This document shows, in pieces, positions 1-12,032 of a DNA stretch of 64,000 nucleotides. The stretch is from Antrodiella citrinella (lineage: Eukaryota; Basidiomycota; Agaricomycetes; Polyporales; Steccherinaceae), in assembly GCA_004802725.1 (NCBI GenBank), contig SGPM01000092.1, positions 22,481-86,480 on the forward strand, read 5' to 3'. A model generated the notes under the pieces. It did not search any database. It saw only the letters and a program-made list of their open reading frames with translations, and was not told the origin of the DNA. The first letter of the stretch is position 1. The number at the start of each line of letters is the position of its first letter. The translations under genes were made by a program, and so were the position numbers.

Positions 1-120
1 CCTACCCAATCTGGCATTGTACGAAAGAAGCGATGGTATCTTTTGCCTTCCCTCCAAGCGTATAAAGTTCCTGTGGTGGAGTCCGAGTACTCCCCATTCC
101 CTTGTCCCCTCGCCTCAGCC

Positions 121-1376
121 ATGTCCTCCTCATCAACGCCACTCCGGCCGCAGAATTTTCAAAGCCCTGCAACCCATCCGGCGCTACGTGCGTATACTGT
201 ACACCCCACCTTTCGCCCCGACCTAATATTCAGGACAGACTTGCGTGATGCCAGGGATGCGCACATTGTTTTTGAGGCAGTGCGCCTGAAGATCTTGCCC
301 TTGATCACTCGGCGAATAACCGCTATTGAACGCGAGCAAGTGGTATCCGGAAACGTCTTCGTATGGGAAGAAGCTGAACACAAACAAGGTAATTTTCTCT
401 GCTAGTATGGCGTGGATATCTGAGCTAATTATCCTTATAGGAGGGCTTGAACGCTGGACGGACGGACGCCGCTGGTATGAGAGTATCCTCTGCTTAATTG
501 TGTATGTATTGACGGGTCCTTCCCAGGTCTCAAAGCCGGATGAGGGGCGACTATCTCTTCTACGAAGAAAAAATTGAGACTACCCCAGAAGAAAAAGAAG
601 CCAAGGCGGCGCGTCGGTCAGTAGACTCGCATATCTGCTTAGAAAAGATGTGACTGACGCTTACCCACTTGTTGCAGGGCTAGGAAAACGCTGGACCCCT
701 TCTCATATCAACCAACTCCCACTCGACGCCAAGACCGACCGTCAAAACTGGATGGTCTCACCAAACAGACATACTCCACCCACGTTCATGTGAGCAATAC
801 GGAGCCTCCAAGAAAATGGCACATCGTCGCCTACTTTTCGGTATATCCAGCTTTGCCGCTCTGTGCTCACCTGCTCTAACGCTTGTCGTGGCACAGGGCG
901 ACGACTACACGCGATTGCCGGTCGTTGATAACTACGAATATCTTCGTAGCGTCCGGGTCCCAGATGGCGTCTATTCTTCTGCAAAGGGAAATCTCACCAG
1001 ATCAAGCCACGTTCTGTCCGGTGACGGGCAGCCCAGTGACTATGAGTGCTCGCCGACTTTGACGCATCCAAGCTGGGTCGCTCCTACGTGGCCGGCATCT
1101 CCGTCCTCTCACGGGCCAAACGACGTCGAACGGCCTATGTCGTCTTCCTCTTCGTCGTCTTCGTCTCCGACAGTCACATCATATCATTCGATGCATTATC
1201 AACAAAACGGCGTTGCAGCACGCCGAGACACATCTCTTCCTCGCCTCTCGACTATAGCACCAGTTCACCCACTCCCTCCGTCTCCATATCATGGCGGCAC
1301 ATCCCCGACGACTCCGTATAGCCCCTTGACCTCAGAGGACCGACGAGCTCTGAACAGCTTTCGCGTTGTACTTTGA
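121..1376 (+). CDS. Gti1/Pac2 family transcriptional regulator
   Basis: Five exons join in frame: 121-388, 441-474, 527-616, 678-840, 897-1376, giving 344 residues. The join rebuilds the Gti1/Pac2 (WOPR-type) signature: SGNVFVWEE, then RWTDGRRWSQSRMRGDYLFY, then LTKQTYS and WHIVAYFS, then DNYEYLRSVRVPDG. Members of this family are DNA-binding regulators of morphological switching, sporulation or nutrient response; the target here cannot be inferred. The C-terminal half is Ser/Pro-rich with a nine-serine run, typical of these proteins. An in-frame ATG lies 26 codons upstream at 43, but the start at 121 (MSSSSTPLRP) looks more like family N-termini. Family assignment is sure; the start is less so. 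Confidence 0.88.
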
Positions 1377-4300
1377 GCCCAGGCTTATTGCTGTTTTGGA
1401 TGGTGTGTGAGGATTGGGAACTTGCGGTAGGGTCACAAGGCTTGTCTCAAATGGAAGGGTGCTTTCGGGTTGTCCATTACTTTGGTTCTGACGGTTTCTA
1501 TTAATACTTGTATTTGAGGTGTATATTGTTGCGTTGACATACGGTCATTCACAGAGCCCTTTGCAATGGCTTTCGAATTATTCTGTCTGTGTCTCCGAAT
1601 CGTCAAGTTGCTGGACATAGCGGCCTAAACTTACCTACTTCTTCCGTGCGTGCAGAATACCCTCGGGAGACCACGGCGGCTCGTATGTAGCGTATGACGA
1701 GCAAAGCATGAAAATATGGACCCTGAATCATAGCAGTGGACAACTTTGTGCGTTCCGGGTCTATGTCGCTGACTCTTCGGCGACGTGTCGTTCCTATTAC
1801 CCCAGAGCCGGCGGCTGCATCATACGGAGAACTGATCGTGAAAACAAATACGCAGTTGCTAAAAACCCTGTGCTTGGCACCATATGCTCAGTCGAATTTG
1901 ACTATTAGTCTAGATAATACAGATGGTTCAGGGTATCGTTCTGAGCCGATATTCAACCGAGGGTCGTTCGTTGGAACGTTGAGCTTACACTGAGGGACAA
2001 GGTAGCTTTCCGGATGGCATGGCGGGCTCGAGATGGGTTCGTCTCATGCGTGGTACAAAAGCGACCAATAAGGGTAGGGTTTCCAGGTGAGACCGGGATT
2101 TTCAAATCGCGCCGGTATGTGTTGTGCGCAGAATTTGGCCAAACGAGGCAAAAGTTCATGGGAGAATCGATGGGCCAGAGCATACCTGTCCTGGAATTGT
2201 TGCGAAGCTGTTCCATTCTGCCGTGGGGCCCTCCGGAAAATTGAAACGTCTTGAAAGGCTCGCACCAGCTTCAGCGTCCTGTTAAAACTTTGAGGACGAT
2301 GCTATTCCGACGCCAGACCAAATACCGGTGAAAAACGAGTGAATTATGCTGTAACCACAGGAGTACACATAGAAATGATGAAATACCTGGTTTCCAGAGC
2401 TACACTGTTGCAGGCGATGCGAATCAACCAAGGGAGGAGTGAAGATCCTCGTTCCATTATTTTCCACCCTGATTAGGGTGTTATCTCTATTACGTAATAT
2501 CCATCTTGTTATCTCTATTACGTAATATCCATCTTGTCGTTCATCTCACCGATTCATCTCTGCTGCGCAGTCAAACAGAGGTGAGAGATTCACTTCGTTC
2601 TCGTCGTCCATTAAGTAACAGGAATCGACCTCCAGATCGCGAATACATTTGGATAGTTGGAGTTGTCCTCGCTAATTTTCTTCAGCGGCTTCTGAACGCG
2701 CCTTGAAGCTGAAGTCTTCTCCGTCAAGTGTGTGGAGCATACTGGGCATACTCGACGCAATCATAGGTTAGAGTCCGTCTTCAATACAAATGCACTGGCT
2801 GACTATAATTCAAACAACGGAAGTCTCCCTAGCGCGACGGGCCGTTGGCCTGTGACCCGGCGTCGCCGCCGGTCTTGAACGGGACTTCATTGCTTTTTCC
2901 CTCCATTGGTGACAACAATTGGCAATGTTCAGACTATCCAATATGTCACGGTCGTAAGATATTTAATCTACTGCACCCCATTACATAGCATGGAGGGAGT
3001 TGAATCGTTGGCATCTTCTTCCCGGCCGGGGCCAAGAACATACCCGACGCGGATACTGAGGTGAGTTGAGTCGAGTATCTGTGCGTCTTTCCGTTCGAGT
3101 TCTTCTCAATGCTGGAGGCCAGGTACACCTTATCTGAGGAAGCTTTGGACTCGCCCCACGGATGTCTTGCGACATTAGGTTTGACCGCGATTGGTGGCTC
3201 CGTTTGGAAGACCCAAGGCCTTGTTATAGCACGTATGATTGGTGTGTATGTTTGACACTGGTGCAATTTGCCACGGGTAATGCTTGGTGGGAATGTCTCA
3301 AGGCCTTCGAGCAAGTCGTTCAAAATACCATATGCAAAATCACGTCCGCTGCTCTGTGGCGTCGTGAGTACTTCCTACATCGCGTATAGGCCCTCGCATT
3401 CTCCTCCGATGTAATAGGAAGGAATAAAGCTCTTCAGGTGCATGTGGTCGGTTGATATCAGAAGACACAACAACGGACCGTCGCGCATCTGTACACCGTG
3501 AGCCTAGGTATCCCACAATGACCACCATGATTTGCTCTGTTGACCGCATGCTGATGGTTTCCCTAGTCATCGCTTGACCTACCTGGTGTGCCTCGAAATT
3601 GGGATGACTAGTTTTGCGAAGCACAGACGTTGGTTCTTGTCAGCTGCTGATCCTCACAGTCTTTAGCGGAACGTGCGGCAGGCGGTCTCTTCATCCGAAA
3701 CGCCCACGAAGGTCTGTGCTCGGGACATGTGGGAGCTCATGGCCGAGAGCGGAACTGCTATCATTATGCGCGAAAAATGAATGTACGTTGTCATGCGCAG
3801 AGCTTGATAATAATTCATCGAATTCTGTGACCAGATGACCTCTGCTGTCCGTCCCTGATCCTCCACAAACTGAAAGGACAAAAATATGAAGGGCTCTCAA
3901 TCTGAATGACGAGAAGTAATCGTCGCTGTATCATGGTAGTGAGCTATCATGATCTTCTCATTGGTTTCCATTTTTGTTTCGTTGACCGACGCAGGCCTGT
4001 CATCACAGCAGCTCATATCAGGTATGCAGGCTTCTAATCAGCAGGTCATACCGTCACTTGGGCTCTTCAGTCGTTTGGAGCTAGTACGACAATAACTTGT
4101 GTGGCTGCGTTAGAGCGAGGTCCGCACACCGCTCAAAAATCCCCTGGCATGACAATAACCCCCGTTTCCAGCCGACCGTCCATCTGCTACTCAACTCCGC
4201 CTGGTTCACGAGCATGAGGTGCTCTGGATGCTATTTCTTGACGAACTACTCGCGTTCTGTGCGACCTTATACTACGATTAGTTGACGTCTTCCTTTCCAG

Positions 4301-4871
4301 ATACTGCATCCGTTGTATTCTCACACGGGACAATGATGATGGCATGTCAACTTAAGCACATCGACTGGACGCACCCCACAGTTCTCCCACGTTTAACTCC
4401 TTTGGATTCTGCTGTGCATCTGGATCATCATGCGGGAGTCTCTCAAAGAGACATTGCATCCACCGCCTTGACGGCCAATACGATGTTGGATTCTACCTTT
4501 CGATGTCTTGCGGGTGCATTTGGATGAAGGAACGGTTCAAAAAATCTGGGAACACGTCAACAGTATCCCAGATATATACACGCCTTGCTGCAGACGCAAT
4601 CCTTATGATGCACCGGCTGGTAGGTTGGAAATTGCATCTTCGGTTTGGTCATAACGCATACCACTCGTTACAGCGCTTACTACTCATTTAGGCGTGAAGC
4701 TTCCCATCGCGGGTAGTCCAGGCCCCGATCCCTTTTCGCGGTCTCCGATACATTTTTGCCGTTAGAGTACCAATCAGCATTGAGTTGAACATCCCAAGGA
4801 CGTACGTACTGCTACTACATCCGAGAGGGAACGACGAGCCGGCCGGTCCGGTGGCGCGTACCGTGGCTCGA
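1377..4871. other. Gene-poor stretch, no intact gene seen
   Basis: Between the Gti1/Pac2 stop and the PMS1 stop no reading frame gives a recognisable protein or a chain of exons with family motifs. The open frames are short and overlap on both strands. An exact 28-bp tandem duplication lies at 2481-2536. The stretch may hold decayed coding sequence, but nothing could be named. Confidence 0.5.
2481..2536. repeat. Exact 28-bp tandem duplication
   Basis: The 28-nt unit at 2481-2508, beginning ttatctctattacgtaatat, is repeated without a mismatch at 2509-2536. It is a simple head-to-tail duplication in non-coding DNA. Confidence 0.95.
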
Positions 4872-7800
4872 TCATGAGAGAGCATTGAAGTCAAGTTGTC
4901 TGCCCTTTGTCCCTGGGCCATCTCGATCCCAGACGACACCCGTTATGTCGGATAAATGACGCATCGTCGGTCTGCCGTGTGGACAATGCCATGGTTGGTT
5001 CATCGATCCCATGTTCCTTACAATCTAAGATGGGCATTTTCAGTACCGACAGACGAGAATCAGATTCTCAGTGAGAAACTGACGGATAGCATCTGCTGCG
5101 CTTTCAACGCTGTCCCGACCATGACGCTTGAGCGGCACGCACGCATGGCGAACATACTCCGAGCTTTAGAGCATCTGACCATTTGGCCTCGGGGGTGGTC
5201 GCGGATCAGATGGATGAGCTCCTCCAAATCTGGGACGCCGTCAGGGGAAGAAGGTACAAAGGTAGGTCCAACTGACCTTTCATATCAAATACTGTGTTCT
5301 TCGATATAGGCTGTGCCACCAAGTTGAGTTGTCGGTTCCCTCCTGACTCATTCTCCTCGTCAACGGCGACCTCAAATCCATTGTCTCGCAAGACGTCCAA
5401 GTTGTCGACAGCGATGAGCTCATCTGCCGCCGTGAGTTCGAGTGGAAGAGGTCTGAAGATGTCTGTTTAGCCCCACTATGCGAAGGCGGACCCGAAACCA
5501 CGTACCGATACAGCTTTTGCGCTTCTATCCTGGTTGTCGCCTGCAGCCTCTCGAAGTTATACTTTTCGTCAGCTGCATGCTGATCCACGATGAACAGGTC
5601 ATCTAAATGACTGCCAACGGAGCCCGGACCCATTCCATTTTGGTCCTTCCGCAGTCGGGTGATAATAAACCCTTTGTTGAACTGCCCGACGACTTCCATG
5701 GTGAGGAAATCTGCCTTATCCAGTACTCGCGACAAAACCTCACTGGCATTACCATCTTCCTCGGTGCCTGTAGACCGAGCATCGCGGGACAGCGCCGTCT
5801 GTTCTGCAGACGTCCGCTCCGCCGCGACGGGTGCTGCACGACGTGAAGTCAGCCGCTGTCCGAGGCGTTGCCACGACGTAGTGAGTGCGTCCAAATCAAA
5901 ATGCACAGAAATTCCATCTTCGTCCTTTGTACGGACGATTTCCGGCGAAAGAGGAGCTCCGCGGGACGAGTCAGATATCGCACTTTCGTCCTCGTCTTGA
6001 ACCGGGTGAGACGAGGGAGTATCAAGATGAAATTGGGAGGGATCGTCGAGCTGGGATACGTCTATCACAGGTATGTCCTCGTAAGTTTGCGCATCTTCTT
6101 TAATAGGATCCGGAAGATGGTCATCTTCGCTGTCTTCCTGCTCAACCGACCCGGTGACATGACTGACGTCAGCCATGTTCACATCTCGAATGTCGTCCTC
6201 GGCCTCGGCCTCAGCCTCAGCCTCACTCGCCTCATCCTCTTCATGACCCTCTGAAGGAAGCCCGTTCCCGTCCCTATGCGCTGCAAAATCCTCGGAAAGA
6301 ATCCTCTGGCTTTCTTCGTCGCCAGGCTCAGAAGGAATGGCGTCCGCCTCCTGATCGAGGTCTTCAGACGGTTCCATCCTTTCCTCCTCTACCTCCTCCG
6401 CATCCTCCTCCTCGATCTCTTCCTCCTCCGCATCCTTACAAAGAGTAACCTGCGACCCGCTCCTTGCGAAATCCACCAATTGCTTGATCAAATCCTTATT
6501 CGCACCACTGGAAGCTTTCCGCGCGCCGCCGCTGTCCGTTTTCTGCTTCTTCCGCGGACGGTCAGAATCCGAATCTGCTGAGCGCCTCAAATTCCAAGCC
6601 GCGTTCTCTGTACTGAGGACCATCTGGACAACCCGTGGTCGAGTTGATGAAGTGGTATCGCGCTTTGACGAAGATGCGGCAGGAGGGGTACGCGAGACGT
6701 GGTCTGAGGCCGAGGATGATCTTGTAGCAGGCTTTGGAGTGGACGGCGGGGATGATTCAGAGACGTCCATCATCATCTGGGTCGCAGAGGGAGACATAGG
6801 CCTATGATCCCCAGTCTCGTCGCGCGCCGCATTGTCAGTCTCTTCCGGAGGGAGAGAAGCGCTATCCCTTGCGCCGGGGTCGGTGGCAGAGGCTTCTGTG
6901 GCTGGTTCTTGAAGTAGAGTGGGTTCTCCAAATCCATCGTCTTGCGATGTAGGAGCTCCTATGGTGTCGTCGCCATCGTCATCTTCAATGAATAAAGGTT
7001 CCTTGGACGACGTTCGTTGAGGTGTAGTAAAGACGGTAGTATTCTGAGTATTGATGTTGTATGTGGACCGAGAGGGAGCAAACATTTCTTCCAACGCTGC
7101 CTGGGATAATCTTAAAATCAAAATGACGACGAAATAAATGAGGGGATTGCGTACCTTCAAAGCTTGAATGAGACTGTTCTCGCTGTGGATGAATATCGTC
7201 CGCTTATCTGGACTAACATTGATGTCAAGAGAATCTGATGTAGAGTGTGAGTCATCGTCTAAGACACTACTACTTCAAAACGCCATACCGGTTGGAACTA
7301 TGAAGTCAGCGACCACGAAAGGAGACTGATTGGCATTGAAAGTACGATACACTTCGTTGAACGCTTTCTGAACCTGGTGATACTAGATGAGTGTCCGAGA
7401 GACGGTTAGAACCTGGTGTGGACACACCTTCGACGGGTTGCATGGTCGACCGTTCACAAAGAAGAACTGGCGATCTGTGCCAGACCGTCCGCCACCGACG
7501 ACAAATTTAGACACCAATCCGCATACGCGGACTTCGATTGACCGGCTGAATAATTGTTAGCTCCACCAGAGTTTATGGTAGGAAATGAACATACACGGCA
7601 TCTTTGTCCTTTATACCTTGCCGCCGTAGGATGACCTTCTCCATCTCCACTTGGAAGCGCAGATCAAGGTCAACAAGATTCTCCAATGATTTTGGTCCCC
7701 AAAGCGCGGAGACAGATGCTCTGGTGGATCGCGATCCATCTGTACGCAATTGAGCGATTTTCTTCCTGGAAAAATAATTAGTCGCTGCCGTGTACTATAA

Positions 7801-8595
7801 GAGTACGACTCACCCTTTCACCGAGTTGGAGCATGTCAACCGTACCCCTTTATTCTCATTTGCGCAAGGAACCAGAGCATAAGCGTTCAGGAGGTTCAGT
7901 GCCTTTCCAAATTCACGCTTCGCGTTGCGTTCAAGCTCCTTGCGACGAACAGGAAGTGACTTGAATAAGTTCGTAAATGTGACAGTAGTACCGCGCTGCA
8001 GAATAGTGTCAGAAAGAAGAATCAAGATAAACGGTGTATATACCTGCCTAGCTGTCCTCCCACTCTTGTTCGTGAGCTTGCCGGTCTTGTCAAATTCGAG
8101 AACGGTGCCCATAGGGGCCTCTGTCGCAGTTGAGGTACTGACTGTCACAGATTCGCTCAACGCACATAAAGAGGACAGAGCTTCTCCGCGAAAGCCAAAT
8201 GTCATCACAGAGGAGAGGTCCTCGAAGCTTGCCAGTTTCGACGTGTGATGCTTCAAGGCTGTGCGGAGTTATCAGTTATCACTTGAATCGCTAAGACTGT
8301 GTGACTCACCAACGGCTTCATAATCGTTAGGACATATACCACTGCCGTTGTCTATGACCTCCACACTATCAATTCCATATTCCTTGAATCGCACTTCTAT
8401 TCCACGCCAAACGTTGGTAGGAAGGTCAGTCGATTCGTCGGCACTTTGACTGGTCAACACACCTATGTTTGTTGCGCCAGCGTCCAAGCTGTTTTCAACC
8501 AACTCTTTGACAGCAGTCTGGAGGTCTACAACAACCTGACCTGATGTGATTCTGTGTACAGACTGCGCATCGATTCCCTTGATAGCTTGCGCCAT
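4872..8595 (-). CDS. PMS1: DNA mismatch repair protein PMS1 (PMS2-type MutL homologue)
   Basis: Twelve exons on the minus strand (8595-8463, 8396-8310, 8258-8044, 7995-7814, 7765-7595, 7545-7428, 7373-7289, 7234-7155, 7100-5506, 5452-5277, 5229-5084, 5024-4872) encode 1046 residues in one frame. The protein pairs with MLH1 as MutL-alpha and nicks the daughter strand in mismatch repair in the nucleus. The N-terminal GHKL ATPase is complete: [32 protein letters not shown]. Residues about 358-840 form a long acidic, Ser-rich linker. The C-terminal endonuclease domain has [12 protein letters not shown] (about residue 866) and the terminal [10 protein letters not shown] (Cys1010, His1012). ATG at 8595 begins [16 protein letters not shown], the normal family start. 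No disabling change is seen. It is divergent from the MYND gene. Confidence 0.96.
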
Positions 8596-8774
8596 GGCTC
8601 GGGAATGCCGTCACGTTTCCGAATTCCGTTGATATGTAGATTCAATCCTGGGGTATCGCAAAGGTAGAATATATATATATCCAAGCTAGAAAGAGGTGGC
8701 GAAGGATGTTGAGGACAAGTCAAGGACCGAAAAGGAGGAGGAGCTCAAAACCTCGTCACGCTCGCGGGAATACA

Positions 8775-8797
8775 ACGCGTCTCGTAACGTTCACGTG
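8775..8797. promoter_or_regulatory. ACGCGT and CACGTG motifs in the shared PMS1/MYND promoter
   Basis: The roughly 330-bp gap between the two divergent start codons contains ACGCGT at 8775-8780 and the palindrome CACGTG at 8792-8797. ACGCGT is the MCB core bound by MBF-type factors at G1/S replication and repair genes in yeasts; CACGTG is a bHLH E-box. Both motifs are seen; a function here is inferred from position only. Confidence 0.4.
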
Positions 8798-8926
8798 ACG
8801 CAATGGTTGTGTGACGCTTCCTTTTTTGTTGTGCGGCCGCTTCTGCCTCCTTTCTTTCGCATCCATGACAATCGAAACGAAAGGTTGTCACTCAAAGTCA
8901 GACTTTGTCCTCCAGTATTCTTGTTT

Positions 8927-10512
8927 ATGACCGGTATGTTTTCGTTTTGTTCTTTAATACTGTTTCCGTTGCTCATTCGGAGTTCAGACAACGGGAGTGG
9001 CTCAGGCTCATCAAGTATGTCCGGCACCAGGACAATCTCCAGTGGCAGTCCGAATTCTCAACATGGAGACGGGGGATTCGAGGTGTCGCCAGAAATGAGC
9101 CGGATTCTTTCCGTAGAAGGCTTTATTACCATACGGCAGGGTGCGCAGCGGCTTCGGAACATGTATCAAGACAGTACGTATTGCAATATGGACTGCTATC
9201 TTTGTATCACAACGAACGTACAGACGCATTTCGGTTCGATCCAACTCGTCTAAGCGAGTTTGCTCTTGCTATCTATACGGGTCAGTTGCAGGAGGTACAG
9301 AAGGCGAGTGACTCAATTGGTGTGTTGTCAGTTTGGAAAGTTGATCATCCTCTCAGAAAGTGCAAGATGGAACGGCTCCCGATCTAGCGGGGTACGAGAC
9401 ACCGTACAAAATTGGCTATGTTTCCATGCTTGTTTTAGGTGCTCAGCGAATAGTGTCGGGACCCGTCATGCAACACGTCGACTTGCTGAAGTTCTTGCTG
9501 GCGTCCGGTGCTCCTCCTGATATTCCGGATATAGTAGGCTATACAGCCTTGAACCACGTAACGATGCATCATGGTGCTCAAGCAGACCTTGCCCGAATTC
9601 TCTTGGAAAATGGCGCAAACTCCAATCATCAAACTCGATACGGTGGCACCCCGATTCTAGAGTGCGTGTCTGCAATTGTGCTGCTTAGTGTATCGTAGCT
9701 CACGTTTCCTAGTTGTTTGCAGTCTGGTCAAGTCGAATCCGTCGACCTCCTGATGGAGTTCGGTGCAGATCTTGATATCCCCGACGCGGACGGCTACACT
9801 CCGAGAGGGTTGTACGTGCAGGCCGGGCCGAAGATTGCAGCAGGTGTCGATAAGTGGTTGAGGAAGCGCAGAGGAGAAGAGGCTCTTTTGGATGAGAAGA
9901 AATGCGGAAGTTGTGGTAAAACGGATGGGTCACTTAAATACTGCGGCAAATGCCACACCGTGAAGTATTGCTCTCCGGAGTGTCAGCGTAAGTCCTATGG
10001 AGCTGCTGGGATACCAAGTCGTCTTAACCATTGGATTTCCAGGCAAGGATTGGCCCCTCCATAAGAAGACCTGTCGGTCTTTTAACGAATCAAATACTGT
10101 GACACTGATCCCCGGCTACCAATCTGACATCACTAGCTTGATGTCTACTGCTGACATCACTCGTCGCGCCATGGGTATCCCCACCGAACCAACTCCGTCC
10201 CGCAACTCCCGCGCCTCTCAGCATCCCCGAGCATCCGCCTTCCCGAAATCTGTCGTCATCAAGGTGCAAGTGCCCTACGCGGGTTATGGCATGCCTTCAA
10301 ATTCGACTGCCGACCTCCTCGTATACACCAAGAAACGAGATTTCGTGTGTACTATCAACATACAGAACAACAAGGATGGCTACAAGAAAATCAGCCAGGT
10401 CGTGAGGGACAAGGGAGTTGGCGGAGCGAAGGCGTATTTTGCCGCAGAGTTGAAGAGCGCAAACGAACTAGTCGTTAAGGTGGATGAAGTGTTGGCTGCA
10501 CAGCCTTTTTGA
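8927..10512 (+). CDS. Ankyrin-repeat protein with C-terminal MYND zinc finger
   Basis: Six exons keep frame: 8927-8933, 8988-9173, 9224-9321, 9357-9661, 9713-9987, 10043-10512, giving 446 residues. Ankyrin-type repeats are visible, for example HVDLLKFLLASGAPPDIPD, ARILLENGANSNHQTRYGGT and SVDLLMEFGADLDIPDADGY. They are followed by a complete MYND finger with Cys/His spacing CGSCGKTDG, YCGKCHTVKYC, and WPLHKKTC. The C-terminal 120 residues match no domain I can name. MYND fingers usually bind short proline-rich peptides, so a scaffold role is likely. The first exon (MTD plus one base) is only 7 nt; the alternative start is ATG 9016 in the same frame. The exon 3/4 junction is the least certain. 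Confidence 0.85.
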
Positions 10513-11240
10513 ATATGCAAGGTCACATCCATACGAGGTAGTTGTCTCTATTTCCGCCTTCATTATGCGCTCCCACTCATCCTCTTTTTGCAGGATGTTC
10601 GAAAAATACTGCGCATAATATCGCGATCGGCTTGTACTTGTAGGCAGGGTATGATATACATGTTCTTTCCGTTCCTTCATCCACTTCCGTGCAGAATCTC
10701 CCGCACTGTTCCTCCGTCTGATGTACGAAATGGGACCATTGCAATTCCGCGACGTACAAATTCAAAGCTGATGTCATTTCAATTCAGACTGACCATGACA
10801 GCATCGTCGTCTGAGTACCTTTTCCATCTTGAATTGATGAACGTCGCGTGGTGAAGTGAAAGGACCAAGAACGACCTTTCTCTTCAGCACCCGACAATCA
10901 TTGAATGACGGCGCGGGTGGGTACTACGGAGACCAAGTCGGATGTTACAGCGGTGTGGTATGAGCGCCCGCCCGCTCTTCCTCTCTCCGCCCGCGCGGAA
11001 TGCGTGGAACGGAAGGAAGGTGAGATTCCTTGAAAGCCGTCCCATGACGGTCCGAACGGCAAGTACGTTTTTGTCATATGTCAATCCTCTGGGGTCCTAG
11101 TCTGAAATCGCATAAATAGGGCACCTTTTCGCGACCTAAGGACTATCTCACCAGAAGTCAACGTCCATCATCACACTACTGCACAACACACTCATACCCC
11201 TCAACACTCAACACTCACACTCATACCATTCACCATCACG
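10513..11240 (+). promoter_or_regulatory. Intergenic region and promoter of the secreted repeat gene, with TATA-like box
   Basis: No coding frame is seen. A TATA-like box, cataaata, lies at 11111-11118, about 125 bp before the next start codon. It is followed by a CA-rich, C/T-rich leader typical of strongly expressed fungal secreted-protein genes. Confidence 0.55.
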
Positions 11241-12032
11241 ATGTACACATCTACCTTCGCTACTCTCGCCTTCGTCACTCTGGTAGCTGGCTCACCAGTG
11301 CCCACTACCACTCCTACCACTACCACGCCTACTCCAATCACTGCCTCTGAAACGAGTACGGTCAACGCCTCTGCCTCAGCTAGTGTCACCTTCAACCCAC
11401 CCAAACCGGCCTTTGTCGTTCACGACCTCAGCAGCAGTATTCCTGAGCCTACCATCCCTATTCTCCCCCCTTCACATGATGTGAACAGAGAAAACCAGGC
11501 TTCGAGTACTGCGGGTACGGATACGGCTACGTTCCCGCCCAAGCCGGCCTTCGTCGTTCACGACCCCACCAGCGGAATTTCTGGCCCCGCTATTCCCATT
11601 CTCCCCTCTTCGCATACGACGAAGAGGGCAGAGCACGCCACCTTTCCACCCAAGCCGTCCTTTGTCATCCACGACACCGACAGCGGCATCCCTGAGCCTT
11701 CCCTCCCTATCCTTCCACCTTCACACGTGGTGAAGAGGGGGAAGCAGGCATCGAGTACAGCAGCCACCACGTCTACCGACGCTGCTTTTGCTACTCACTC
11801 ACCACTTCGCATGGGCAATGCGCGCATATTCACACCCACACCCACATCCGCATCAGCTACTGCCACATCCACCACCAAAGCTCATGCGACAACCACAATC
11901 ACATCCTCGGCTACCGGCACTCACGCTGCGAGCAAGGCGAAGAGTACCGGCAAAGCCTCCAGCCCTTCTAACAAGAAGGCTGACAACAAGGACTGGCACG
12001 AGTCTAACAACGATGTTGATTATGAGGAGTAG
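11241..12032 (+). CDS. Secreted repeat protein with dibasic (Kex2-like) cleavage sites
   Basis: A single-exon frame of 263 residues begins with a secretion signal (MYTSTFATLAFVTLVAGS, cleavage near residue 18). A Thr/Ala-rich spacer follows, then three related units of about 31 residues at 53-83, 99-129 and 136-166. Each unit runs from PPKPAFVVHD through PEP or GPAIP to ILPPSH. Units 2 and 3 end in Lys-Arg (128-129 and 165-166), the cleavage signal of the Golgi protease Kex2; unit 1 ends in Asn-Arg. The rest is Ser/Thr-rich with a charged tail. This is the layout of Kex2-processed repeat proteins, which yield secreted peptides. I recognise no named family. The function is unknown and no peptide-modifying enzyme is adjacent. 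Confidence 0.8.
   Translation: MYTSTFATLAFVTLVAGSPVPTTTPTTTTPTPITASETSTVNASASASVTFNPPKPAFVVHDLSSSIPEPTIPILPPSHDVNRENQASSTAGTDTATFPPKPAFVVHDPTSGISGPAIPILPSSHTTKRAEHATFPPKPSFVIHDTDSGIPEPSLPILPPSHVVKRGKQASSTAATTSTDAAFATHSPLRMGNARIFTPTPTSASATATSTTKAHATTTITSSATGTHAASKAKSTGKASSPSNKKADNKDWHESNNDVDYEE

Noticed and set aside
2946..3323. A 125-codon minus-strand open frame
   Set aside because: No family motif, no supporting exons, and competing frames of similar length on both strands; treated as chance.
5868..6807. Plus-strand open frames of 100-128 codons
   Set aside because: They lie opposite the biased PMS1 linker exon and are shadows of its acidic, Ser-rich coding sequence.
8834..8841. GCGGCCGC palindrome in the PMS1/MYND promoter
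   Set aside because: A GC-rich palindrome of this size is not a known fungal regulatory element and may be chance.
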